A DNA stretch of 46,919 nt from a virus: IMG/VR virus record IMGVR_UViG_3300047322_000125, positions 1 through 46,919 of that record; one strand, written 5' to 3'. Below the pieces are notes generated by a model. It had not been told where the DNA came from. It worked only from the letters and a program-made list of their open reading frames with translations, and did not search any database. Numbering within the stretch: the stretch's first letter is position 1; each line of letters begins with the position of its first letter. The translations under genes and the position numbers were made by a program. Below are positions 1-6,407 of this stretch, piece by piece.

Positions 1-7
1 GTGTCCC
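1..7. repeat. Left copy of a 7-bp terminal direct repeat
   Basis: GTGTCCC opens the window and also closes it (46913-46919). Seven identical bases at both ends of a sequence bounded by terminase genes on one side and an HNH gene on the other could be a cohesive-end overhang written at both termini. Chance identity is possible for so short a string. Confidence 0.35.
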
Positions 8-46
8 TTGATAATTGCGAATAATTCTCAACCACCCCCGCCTACT

Positions 47-114
47 GTTGGTATATCACAACATATGTTGGATTTTCACCACAGAATCACGGAAAGCGTT
101 GGTATATCACAACA
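47..114. repeat. 17-bp direct repeats near the genome end
   Basis: GTTGGTATATCACAACA occurs at 47-63 and exactly again at 98-114. A degraded copy, GTTGGATTTTCACCACA, lies between them at 67-83. Repeats this close to the genome terminus could bind the small terminase subunit, as the R sites of lambda cosB do, or another phage DNA-binding protein. The repeats are seen; their role is inferred. Confidence 0.55.
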
Positions 115-150
115 GATGCGGATTATTTCAATGAATGTCACAGAAATATA

Positions 151-179
151 TTGACATCATAGTAGAGCCTATGATATAT
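151..179 (+). promoter_or_regulatory. Sigma70-like promoter with an operator dyad inside it
   Basis: TTGACA at 151-156 is followed at 173-178 by GATATA (16-bp spacing; ATATAT one base on gives 17). A perfect inverted repeat, ATCATAG (156-162) and CTATGAT (169-175) with a 6-bp spacer, fills the space between the two hexamers. This is the layout of a repressor-controlled promoter. It points rightward, where no plus-strand gene follows before the minus-strand HNH gene, so its transcript would be untranslated or antisense. Confidence 0.5.
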
Positions 180-288
180 GGGCCGAATTGATACCTAGAC
201 CACAGATAACGGTAGACAGGCCGATATTGATATGCTAATCAGGCCGAGCCTAGATAGGCTAGCCTTTAGGTATTACCTTGGTGTACAC

Positions 289-341
289 CACTGGATAACT
301 CACTGTAGTTCTACACTGAGAATCCACTGTATTAATCACTG
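289..341. repeat. Five CACTG pentamers spaced 11-13 bp
   Basis: CACTG begins at 289, 301, 314, 325 and 337, giving intervals of 12, 13, 11 and 12 bp. The regular step, close to one helical turn, suggests a row of binding sites on one face of the DNA. What binds is unknown; a terminase small subunit, the integrase-like protein or a repressor are possible. Confidence 0.55.
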
Positions 342-412
342 GGTCTCTTAGACCTATGACCAATGAGTATTACTGAGAGCAAGGATAGGAGAGCGTCTAC
401 TAAGTCCATTAT

Positions 413-706
413 CTAGTTCCAATGATGTTCTGGATTAGTAGGAGTACCATCTAGGTTAGAACCTGTGGTTACTTTATATCCTCTATCCTTAGCTGTTTTC
501 TTTATATGGCAAGGAGAGCAGAGCAGGTGTAGATTATTATCATTATTCGTACCACCTAACTCTAATGGGATAATGTGGTCTACTTCTCCTACACGGACAG
601 CTATATTGCAATGCTGACAAGTGTACTTATCCCTAATCCTAATTCTCTTGCGTTGCTGTACTCCAGCATTACCGCGTAAGCGGGTATGGAATACCTTAGT
701 AACCAT
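413..706 (-). CDS. HNH endonuclease, terminase-associated type
   Basis: A small HNH nuclease of about 97 residues. A CxxC pair (CQHC) precedes the core VDHIIPLELGG, then the NNDNNLHLLCSPCH segment, giving the metal-binding His/Asn/His site and a second CxxC. In HK97-like cos phages such a protein sits beside the terminase genes and supports cos cutting and packaging. Here it is next to the terminase operon once the ends are joined. The frame is open upstream to a TTG at 790; ATG 706 is preferred because GGAG lies just before it, but GTG 787 or ATG 718 cannot be excluded. The gene is AT-richer than the rest of the genome. Confidence 0.8.
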   Translation of the reverse strand: MVTKVFHTRLRGNAGVQQRKRIRIRDKYTCQHCNIAVRVGEVDHIIPLELGGTNNDNNLHLLCSPCHIKKTAKDRGYKVTTGSNLDGTPTNPEHHWN

Positions 707-852
707 TGGGAACTCCATATAATTACTAGGGTTTAATATAGGTTGCTCCCTATAATCCCTCAGGAAGTCAAACGATCGGCCTTGCACCAACCGGGGCGTT
801 TAAAGAGGTCGCTTCTCTCCTAGTCTCTCTACCAACTTGTAAGCGGAAACTT

Positions 853-888
853 AAAAGCCCGGAGGCCTTGTGTGGGCTAGCTCCGGGC
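853..888 (-). terminator. Rho-independent terminator after the integrase-like gene
   Basis: On the minus strand an 8-bp GC-rich stem, GCCCGGAG (888-881) with CTCCGGGC (864-857), is followed at once by TTTTAAGTTT. It starts about 20 bp past the stop of the integrase-like gene and separates that transcript from the HNH gene. Confidence 0.8.
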
Positions 889-909
889 CTGTTCTGAGGG
901 CGGGCCGGG

Positions 910-1800
910 TTACCCGCGCTGTAGCGCAATGAGCCACTCCAAGGGGGCATACCGTTGGTACCCGAGAACGTCCTTGAGTTCGTGTATGGACATTTTCTCG
1001 GCAAGGCGCGTTATTGCAATCTTTCGAATGTCGTTAAAATCCGGCCCATTAAAGCCGAGCTTGTTCTTTAATCGAATGAATGCGGTTTGGAGGGTATTCT
1101 TTGGGAGGCCATCGAAAATAGCAGAGGGATTATCTGCGATGCGTTGAGATAATACGGTTCTAGCTCTAGTGGTCAACGGGATAATACGCTCGGCAGACAT
1201 ACGGATAATGCCCGAATTTAGGTCTACTAAATCCGAGGTTAAATCAATAATTTCCTGTTGGACCAATGCCGTATCTAAAGCGAGGATTAGTACGTCTTGC
1301 AAACATCCATTAGCGAGGCCCTTTGATTCTGATAAAAGTTTCTCCTCCTCGAATGCAGTCATCGGCCTATAAGGGAGTTCTTTTCGCTTGGCGCACAGAG
1401 CAACTACAACGTTCTCGGGGACGCGTACGCCCATGTAGCGGCGGCCATGCTCTATTACTGTCTGGAGGGTATCTAGGTCCTCTTGGGACAGGCTCTTAAT
1501 GTGGTCCTCTCCAACCTCTTGTACGCGCAACGGGAGTGCAGCGGCCAAACGCTCCTTAAGCTCAGGGGCAACCGTGGCAGGGTACAACGCTGTGTAGTCG
1601 TCCACGACCTCCTCTAATGTGTACTCGTAGGCCGGGGTCTCTTTGAGTGCCCGCAACTCCGCGTCCTTAGCGACACGCCACGCCTCGGCCTCCTCCATCG
1701 TAGGAAAGGTCTTTTTGACGGGGCGGGATTTGTCCACGCGGACTACCGCTTGGTAGCTAACCCGTCCGTCCCTGGCGTACTTAGTAATAATGTTTGGCAT
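910..1800 (-). CDS. Tyrosine-recombinase (integrase) homologue, catalytic residues lost
   Basis: A 296-residue protein with the domain order of phage integrases: an N-terminal arm-binding-like segment (MPNIITKYARDGRVSY, with a later PTMEEAEAW element), a core-binding region about 55-140, and a catalytic-like domain 145-296. The fold signature is visible in LILALDTALVQQEIIDL (171-187) and NDIRKIAITRLAEK (256-269). Of the usual R-K-HxxR-H/W-Y set, only R259 remains clear: V180 replaces the first Arg, N256 the His of HxxR, Y281 the His/Trp, and L290 stands where the Tyr nucleophile is expected. It probably binds DNA without cutting. The start is ATG 1800, and a terminator follows. It may be a decayed integrase or one reused as a regulator. 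Confidence 0.75.
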   Translation of the reverse strand: MPNIITKYARDGRVSYQAVVRVDKSRPVKKTFPTMEEAEAWRVAKDAELRALKETPAYEYTLEEVVDDYTALYPATVAPELKERLAAALPLRVQEVGEDHIKSLSQEDLDTLQTVIEHGRRYMGVRVPENVVVALCAKRKELPYRPMTAFEEEKLLSESKGLANGCLQDVLILALDTALVQQEIIDLTSDLVDLNSGIIRMSAERIIPLTTRARTVLSQRIADNPSAIFDGLPKNTLQTAFIRLKNKLGFNGPDFNDIRKIAITRLAEKMSIHELKDVLGYQRYAPLEWLIALQRG

Positions 1801-2173
1801 GTCAGTAAGTTAAAGGAATTTGCAGACAGGCGGAGGGTACCTGTCTACTTAGTGCTATGTCAATGCTTGGTCCGGGTGTAACTCTAACAGAGGGTGCCCG
1901 TGCGCCCCTATCGGTAACTTATGACGATAGGCGGCCAAAATTACGCGGCGCAATAATTACCTTACTAAACTAGTGTGGTTTTGCTCATATCGGTAACGGC
2001 GTGTCACTTTTGCCCAAAAGCGGGGCGCAAATAGTAAGAAAATGCTTACTACGGTGGTTGCGAGTGCTAAAACGTTCTCGGGAAAACCCTCGTGAGATTG
2101 TCCTATTCCTGTCCAAGCGGACAACACAGAAAATCCTTTCTACAAGGTACTCGCGGAATAGGTGTACTCCTTA

Positions 2174-2181
2174 GGGTACCC
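2174..2181. promoter_or_regulatory. GGGTACCC palindrome, possible operator
   Basis: A perfect 8-bp palindrome identical to the one placed inside the two strong promoters at 21117 and 22314. No good -35/-10 pair flanks this copy in the same register on either strand, so it would act at a distance from the 2.4-kb promoters, if at all. Confidence 0.35.
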
Positions 2182-2395
2182 GAAAGCTCGCAAACGCTTG
2201 CGTGGCGGGCGAGAGCGGCTAATCGGTACATTTCGTGTCCGTCAGTACTTAGACTGCAAGGGACTTGTACGACCAAACGAAAGATGTAGACTTCGTACTC
2301 GTTGGACCTGTTGCAAGTTGTAACGACCTGCAACGAGGCTTAAGCAGGAGAAAGTTCTAGAGGCAGCGCTCTAAAAATTTTCGCTGCACAAAGTA

Positions 2396-2425
2396 TTGAC
2401 AGCACATGTGCACCTCGCTTAAAGT
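2396..2425 (+). promoter_or_regulatory. Early promoter 1 (tandem pair)
   Basis: TTGACA (2396-2401), an 18-bp spacer, and TAAAGT (2420-2425). Sequence around the hexamers is shared with the second promoter 99 bp downstream: ACAAAGT before the -35, GTGCACCTC or GTGTACCTC in the spacer, and TAAAGTTC at the -10. The consensus -35 suggests host RNA polymerase; the -10 is weak. Confidence 0.55.
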
Positions 2426-2494
2426 TCACACCAATGCAGCGAAACGGGCAGAACAGAGAAACACGGAGTTGAATGTGCGGTAGAAAACAAAGTG

Positions 2495-2523
2495 TTGACA
2501 CGAACGGTGTACCTCTGTAAAGT
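2495..2523 (+). promoter_or_regulatory. Early promoter 2 (tandem pair)
   Basis: TTGACA (2495-2500), a 17-bp spacer, and TAAAGT (2518-2523), a near copy of the promoter at 2396. Both read rightward into the early operon that begins at 2872. The duplicated unit implies either added strength or a shared regulator binding the conserved spacer. Confidence 0.6.
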
Positions 2524-2871
2524 TCGGTTCAAGCAGTAAGCGACAACGAAGTACGGGCCTACAGCCGGGGGCGCTAAACCTGGTTCGCAATACAAACGCT
2601 ACTGAGAAACCCAAGGGGAATGTGAGCCTGCGGGACGCAAGGTAGCAACACTAGACAAGTAGGGCGTCCTCGTCCTGAAAAGACTAGTGTATTGGTAAGT
2701 ATCGCAAGTAGGTAAGTGGTGCTAGGTCTAGAATCCTTCGCTCTCCCTCCCGAACGTACCAATCAAAACAACAGAACCCTTACCGCCTCCAACCGGAGGC
2801 CGTAACCCTTGGTTACGCAAGGCGATTCTCCGTGAGTCGCTTTACTTAACCTATTCAGGAGTTCTACCTAT

Positions 2872-3165
2872 ATGCACGCACAAACCCGAGCAGAACGCCG
2901 CGCGCAGTATTTCTCCAAAGCCAAGCAATCCAGTGTAGCCGCAGCGGGCCGCGTAGCCCGTGAGGCGCAGGCCCGCCAACTGGCCGAGAGAGAGGAGCGC
3001 AAACGCTCGTACGGTAACGCAATCCGCGACATTTCCCGCGACGCCTCGCGCCGTGGCATTACCTCTAACAAACCGCTCAAGGTCAACACGGGCGGTTACG
3101 TCATTTCCACTGCACCACAAACCCAACCGCTAACGCGAGAGCAGTTACTTAGGGAGTACTACTAG
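2872..3165 (+). CDS. Early basic helical protein, function unknown
   Basis: First gene of the rightward operon, 97 residues. The N-terminal two thirds are rich in Arg, Ala, Gln and Glu and likely one or two long helices (residues 1-60); the tail is polar. AGGAG at 2858-2862 lies 9 bases before ATG 2872. First-transcribed phage genes of this size often act on the host, but nothing in the sequence gives a function. The next gene starts directly after its TAG. Confidence 0.7.
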   Translation: MHAQTRAERRAQYFSKAKQSSVAAAGRVAREAQARQLAEREERKRSYGNAIRDISRDASRRGITSNKPLKVNTGGYVISTAPQTQPLTREQLLREYY

Positions 3166-3330
3166 ATGCAAACGAAACACAACAAGCTCCCGCAGTCTCG
3201 CGGGACGGTCAAGGTAATTAACGGGCATCGAATCACGGTGTACCGAGGCGCACCGCCTCCGATTAAGCACACTGGCAACACGGGCGCGCTCGTAGGCGCA
3301 ACTGTTGGAACCTCCCTCAAACACTGGTAA
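3166..3330 (+). CDS. Small early protein of 54 residues
   Basis: Begins at the base after the upstream stop codon, so it is translationally coupled; AGGGAGT about 10 bases upstream can serve as ribosome site. The protein is basic (pI clearly high), starts MQTKHNKLPQSRG and ends in a Gly/Thr-rich segment and LKHW. No family recognised. Confidence 0.6.
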   Translation: MQTKHNKLPQSRGTVKVINGHRITVYRGAPPPIKHTGNTGALVGATVGTSLKHW

Positions 3331-3340
3331 CGCCTGCAAC

Positions 3341-3571
3341 ATGCCCCAAACGCTCGTAATCAAAACCCCGGACGCCTCCCGTACTCACTGGAACGCGGTA
3401 CGCGTAGCCCTTAATAAGAACGGCTTTGAAGTACACATGCACCACGCAGCACTCACGGACGGCGGCCAAACGATCGTATCCAAGGTGCTACGCATTAACG
3501 GTAACGCGGTAACGGGGGCCGAGATTGAGCGGTTCCTCCCGGGCAGCAACCAAGTAACTATCCTCCACTGA
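3341..3571 (+). CDS. Small early protein of 76 residues
   Basis: ATG 3341 lies 10 bases after the previous stop. The frame is open from a TTG at 3305, but that start would overlap the upstream gene and lacks a ribosome site. The protein resembles a small alpha/beta domain, with RTHWNAVRVALNKNGFEVHM near the N-terminus. No family recognised. Confidence 0.6.
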   Translation: MPQTLVIKTPDASRTHWNAVRVALNKNGFEVHMHHAALTDGGQTIVSKVLRINGNAVTGAEIERFLPGSNQVTILH

Positions 3572-3591
3572 CAAACTCAGGACTACAAACC

Positions 3592-4089
3592 ATGACCAAA
3601 CTGACCGTCTACAACCAATACAGTGATGTGATGTTCTCACCCGACCGCCTACGAAGCGTTGTGGCCGAGCTTGCCGCGCACCTCCCACACCTGCGAGAGG
3701 AGTTCAATTTTGACACCATCGTAGTATCGGGAAAGAGCGGGGCCGCCGTTGGCTTTGCCCTGTCTATGGTTACGGACATTAACGTTGTGTTTGTTCGTAA
3801 GGGCGAATCGACACACGGGGATATGATCGAAGGGCCGAGCGGCCACAAGTTCACGCGTTACGCGTTCTTTGACGACTTCGTAGCGTCGGGCGCAACACGG
3901 GACCGCGTTCATTCGGAATTGCAGAAGTACGCGGAAAACCGGAGCGCCGATGCACCCGAGCGCGTACTAACCATTGAGTACCAGAAGTACAACGACCGCG
4001 TATCTCACTTGACCGCGAGCAAGTATGACAAGCGTTTTCAAGTTGCCGCGCCGTACGAACTCCCCGCACGTCAAATCAGCATCCATTAA
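3592..4089 (+). CDS. Type I phosphoribosyltransferase-like protein
   Basis: A 165-residue protein with the two hallmark loops of type I phosphoribosyltransferases. VVSGKSGAAVG (44-54) matches the pyrophosphate loop, and FFDDFVASGAT (92-102), with acidic D94-D95, matches the PRPP-binding motif. The family moves a phosphoribosyl group from PRPP to a base in nucleotide salvage, or binds PRPP as a regulator. The substrate cannot be told from the hood region. A CAGGACTAC leader precedes the start. It lies in the early operon with other nucleotide-pool genes further downstream. Confidence 0.7.
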   Translation: MTKLTVYNQYSDVMFSPDRLRSVVAELAAHLPHLREEFNFDTIVVSGKSGAAVGFALSMVTDINVVFVRKGESTHGDMIEGPSGHKFTRYAFFDDFVASGATRDRVHSELQKYAENRSADAPERVLTIEYQKYNDRVSHLTASKYDKRFQVAAPYELPARQISIH

Positions 4090-4121
4090 CCGCCAAAACA
4101 CACTTAGGAGTACGGACGCAC

Positions 4122-4409
4122 ATGAGCGAACTTATGCGTAAGTTCTTGACCGCGTATATCGAGTGGGTAGACGCGGGCGCACCGGAGGACGGGCCGTTTT
4201 CGCGTAGCTCGGGCCTCTGTGATAACACGTACGGCTTGCCGGGAGGCGGGAAAGACGTTCGGAACGAGCTTAGGGAAATGTTCGAATCGGACGGACTCGC
4301 TACCTCGTACCCGTTTGGCGAGGCGGAGTTTAATCGAGACTGCGACCACGACGAGCAACACCTACACCAACCCCGCATAGACTGGATTAAGTCCAAGCTC
4401 GCAGCGTAA
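4122..4409 (+). CDS. Conserved phage protein of 95 residues, function unknown
   Basis: Short acidic protein with a GLCDNTYG segment near residue 30, SYPFGEAEFN near 62, and a C-terminal RIDWIK. The pattern of an aromatic-proline-phenylalanine stretch followed by His-rich residues and Arg-x-x-Trp recurs in small proteins of many phages, with no known role. Start supported by TTAGGAGTAC exactly 8 bases before ATG. Confidence 0.65.
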   Translation: MSELMRKFLTAYIEWVDAGAPEDGPFSRSSGLCDNTYGLPGGGKDVRNELREMFESDGLATSYPFGEAEFNRDCDHDEQHLHQPRIDWIKSKLAA

Positions 4410-4435
4410 CCACCTTTAATCACTGAGACCACACC

Positions 4436-4645
4436 ATGACCACGAACGCACAAACCCAAGCCCGAGCCTTTGACCTTGACCGCAAGCACACGGTAGGCCA
4501 ATTCCTTAGCAACCACCCGGACGCCCTCCGCGCCAAGAAAGCGCACGATAACGAGTGCAAGGACTTCTACGACATTGGCGCACATGGCCGCCTGCGCGGT
4601 GGCCCGCTTGTTCCCGCGATGTTCCCGCGCGCCCGTACCCGCTAA
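4436..4645 (+). CDS. Small early protein of 69 residues
   Basis: Polar protein with MTTNAQTQARAFDLDRKH at the start, an acidic middle, and a basic RARTR end. The ribosome site before ATG 4436 is poor (CACTGAGA). No family recognised; included because it fills the operon without gap and keeps the strand and codon style of its neighbours. Confidence 0.5.
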   Translation: MTTNAQTQARAFDLDRKHTVGQFLSNHPDALRAKKAHDNECKDFYDIGAHGRLRGGPLVPAMFPRARTR

Positions 4646-4680
4646 ATCCCGCCCGACAATACTTAGGAGTACACATACAG

Positions 4681-5076
4681 ATGAATACGCAAATCAAGGT
4701 TGGTTCGCGCGTTGTGTTCCGTGGCGAAAAGCAGGGCACAGGCTACACGCTGGAGGACCTTAAGCCGTTCCCCAATGACCTCTCAGAGGTTGGGAACACG
4801 GGCACTGTTGAGGCTAAGGTGGGTGGCATTCTCACGGTGCGTATGGATTCGGGGCGCGTTATTACGGAGTGGTACGCCCACCGCTATGAACTAGTGCGGG
4901 CCCCGGAACCCGCCGCAACCGTCTACCTCATTGCAGGCATGACGACCGAGTACGCCACGCAGGAATCCGCCGAGGAGTTCCTCCGCGAGTACGGGGATAA
5001 CGGCAAGGAATACACGATTACTCAAGTGGTTGCGCGTCGCCGCGTCAACCGTACGACCGAACTTCAATCCATCTAA
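4681..5076 (+). CDS. Early protein with SH3-like N-terminus, paralogue of next gene
   Basis: 131 residues. Residues 4-60 read as a small beta barrel (KVGSRVVF ... GNTGTVEAKVGGILTVRMDSG), and about 80-125 form a second domain (YATQESAEEFLREYGDN). The following gene, also 131 residues, repeats this plan. The frame is open from further upstream, but ATG 4681 has TTAGGAGTAC 8 bases before it, so it is chosen. Function unknown. Confidence 0.65.
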   Translation: MNTQIKVGSRVVFRGEKQGTGYTLEDLKPFPNDLSEVGNTGTVEAKVGGILTVRMDSGRVITEWYAHRYELVRAPEPAATVYLIAGMTTEYATQESAEEFLREYGDNGKEYTITQVVARRRVNRTTELQSI

Positions 5077-5092
5077 ATCCGAGGATACGAAC

Positions 5093-5488
5093 ATGAGCAC
5101 CAAATTTACGGCGGGTCAGAAAGTTAAGTGTATCAAGGCGGGCGGTTCGGACAACAAGCTCCAAGAGGGCACGGTGTACACGGTGGAGCGAGTTGGAGCG
5201 TGCGGCGAGGTCTACCTCGTGGAACTCAAGAACCCGCACACGTACTCCGGTTGGTACGGTGCGAAGCGGTTTGAGGCGGCCCCGGAGGACACATACAGCG
5301 TTACTGTCCGGTACCCGAACGGCGGCTTTGGTATTACGCAATTCTTTGAGAGCGAGCAAGCGGCCCGCGAGTACGTAGAGCAGCACGGAATTTCGGAATA
5401 CACGTACGACCTCTCTAAGTTTCAGCGCGTGGTTACGCTCAAGGTCCAGGAGGAAACTACCGTTACCCGCTCGGTTATCTCCGCATGA
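5093..5488 (+). CDS. Early protein, tandem paralogue of the upstream gene
   Basis: 131 residues with a beta-barrel-like N-terminus (FTAGQKVKCIKAG, then EGTVYTVERVG) and a C-terminal domain holding FFESEQAAREYVEQHG, matching the layout of the gene at 4681. GAGG precedes ATG 5093. Likely product of a tandem duplication followed by strong divergence. Function unknown. Confidence 0.65.
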   Translation: MSTKFTAGQKVKCIKAGGSDNKLQEGTVYTVERVGACGEVYLVELKNPHTYSGWYGAKRFEAAPEDTYSVTVRYPNGGFGITQFFESEQAAREYVEQHGISEYTYDLSKFQRVVTLKVQEETTVTRSVISA

Positions 5489-5586
5489 TCCTAGCGCTAG
5501 GTAGCGCGTTCCTGTTCCTCGTAGTTCCTGTTTTGCTTTCCATCCAATTTACACAAATCCTTAGGAGTACTTCTCAAGATGACTAA
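5485..5586 (+). CDS. Putative 33-residue membrane peptide
   Basis: ATG overlaps the stop of the upstream gene (ATGA), and the frame ends just inside the next gene. The first 25 residues, MILALGSAFLFLVVPVLLS onward, form one hydrophobic helix, followed by a short polar tail. The coupling and the hydrophobicity support it; its size means chance cannot be ruled out. Confidence 0.4.
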   Translation: MILALGSAFLFLVVPVLLSIQFTQILRSTSQDD

Positions 5587-5956
5587 GACCATTGCCGAAC
5601 AAATCGCAGCACTTGAAACCCGTATCAACGCGGATACGGAGAAGCTCGCAAACCTCAAGCGCTCGCAGGCCGCCCAGGCCGCACTAGACAGTATCGCGCC
5701 CGGTTCGGTTATCCGGTTCGTGTTTGGCCGCAAGGAGACACGCGGGGAGTACTCGGGCGAGGTCCGCTCGATTATCGACACGGAGAAAGGAAAGGTTATC
5801 CGCGTGATTAAGGGTGCGGGCGCGGACGAAGAGATTGTTTCGATTAAGCCTGCCGATATTTTGGCCGTGGGCGAGGAGGTCCAAGAGGCCGCCGCAGACG
5901 AGCAACCCGCAGTATCGCAAGGCGCGAACGCCGATCCCCTCGCCTCCCTCATTTAA
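5579..5956 (+). CDS. Early coiled-coil protein with SSB-like C-terminal tail
   Basis: 125 residues: an N-terminal coiled coil (about 3-35, with LETRINADTEKLANLKRS), a beta-rich middle (SVIRFVFGRKETRGEYSG), and a disordered acidic tail ending ADPLASLI. The ssDNA-binding protein at 14552 ends EDPLASLG, so both may offer the same docking tail to a replication partner. TTAGGAGTAC stands 8 bases before ATG 5579. Confidence 0.65.
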   Translation: MTKTIAEQIAALETRINADTEKLANLKRSQAAQAALDSIAPGSVIRFVFGRKETRGEYSGEVRSIIDTEKGKVIRVIKGAGADEEIVSIKPADILAVGEEVQEAAADEQPAVSQGANADPLASLI

Positions 5957-5966
5957 GGAGCTACAC

Positions 5967-6248
5967 ATGGTCAAGATTACTCGCGCAGCACTGACACTCA
6001 CCAACGTGGTTGCGGACCTCGTAATGCAATTGCGCGCCCTCGGTGCGCGTTTCCGGGAGTTCCTCATTGCGCACCACTGCGCCGCGCTCGTGGCGTTGGT
6101 GGAGAAAGCAGAGGCGGACGCCGCCGCAGCACACCGCGCCGTAGACCGCATGGTAGACCGCGCGATGCTTGCGTCCATTCGGGCGGAGGACGTAGCCCGC
6201 CAAGCGGCGGCAGAGGCAGCTAACCACGGCGTAGACCTGGAGGTTTAA
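5967..6248 (+). CDS. Alanine-rich helical early protein
   Basis: 93 residues, almost all helix-forming: a hydrophobic N-terminal part (ALTLTNVVADLVMQL) and a long Ala/Arg/Glu-rich coiled coil from about residue 40 on. TTAAGGAG supplies the ribosome site before ATG 5967; the open frame upstream overlaps the previous gene and is not used. No family recognised. Confidence 0.6.
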   Translation: MVKITRAALTLTNVVADLVMQLRALGARFREFLIAHHCAALVALVEKAEADAAAAHRAVDRMVDRAMLASIRAEDVARQAAAEAANHGVDLEV

Positions 6249-6251
6249 GGC

Positions 6252-6395
6252 ATGGCATTTTACAAAGCCGTATTTCTCGTGTTTCTCGTCCTCAAACTCG
6301 CGGCCATCGGGCCGGTAGCCGGGTGGTCTTGGTGGTGGATTACCTCGCCCCTGTGGTGCGTCTTTATTCCCACGCCCAAGCCAAAGAAACAATAA
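6252..6395 (+). CDS. Small membrane protein with WSWWW motif
   Basis: 47 residues and too short for most gene finders. One hydrophobic helix (residues 6-24) and a second short one with WSWWW then PLW are followed by a basic Lys/Pro tail (PKPKKQ). Small phage proteins with the same K-x-FLVFLVLKL and WSWWW features are widespread among tailed phages and have no known function. It starts 3 bases after the upstream stop, which argues for coupling. Confidence 0.6.
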   Translation: MAFYKAVFLVFLVLKLAAIGPVAGWSWWWITSPLWCVFIPTPKPKKQ

Positions 6396-6407
6396 ACAGG
6401 AGGCGCG

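Larger units (their letters stand above)
1..412. other. AT-rich gene-free left end, probable cos-proximal control region
   Basis: No credible gene lies here; the longest plus-strand frame from an ATG (232) has 39 codons, no ribosome binding site, and runs through the CACTG repeats. The base composition is much richer in A/T than the operons to the right. The stretch holds direct repeats (47-114), a promoter overlapped by a perfect dyad (151-179), a short dyad (247-260, AGCCTA-GA-TAGGCT), five spaced CACTG pentamers (289-341) and GGTCT-CTT-AGACC (342-354). Its place between the HNH gene and the terminase side of the circularised genome suggests packaging or regulatory sites. Confidence 0.6.
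1801..2871. other. 1.07-kb gene-free early control region
   Basis: No frame here has a convincing ribosome site or protein-like composition. The region separates the leftward integrase-like gene from the rightward early operon. It contains several dyads: GACAGG...CCTGTC (1825-1845), CCTATCG...CGATAGG (1907-1931), CTTTTG-CC-CAAAAG (2007-2020) and GCAGCG...CGCTGC (2363-2387). It also contains one GGGTACCC (2174-2181), a partial GGGTACC (1835-1841) and two promoters (2396, 2495). AAAGTTC recurs at 2351, 2421 and 2519. The leader from the second promoter to the first gene is about 340 nt and otherwise unexplained. Confidence 0.6.

Noticed and set aside
910-1800. Functional integrase or protelomerase
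   Set aside because: Catalytic Arg, His and Tyr are missing, and the protein is far shorter than TelN-type protelomerases. No attP core could be identified beside it.
2092-2762. Open frames of 60-76 codons in the early control region
   Set aside because: They occur on both strands, lack ribosome sites, read as low-quality Cys/Arg/Ser-rich protein, and run through promoters and dyads.
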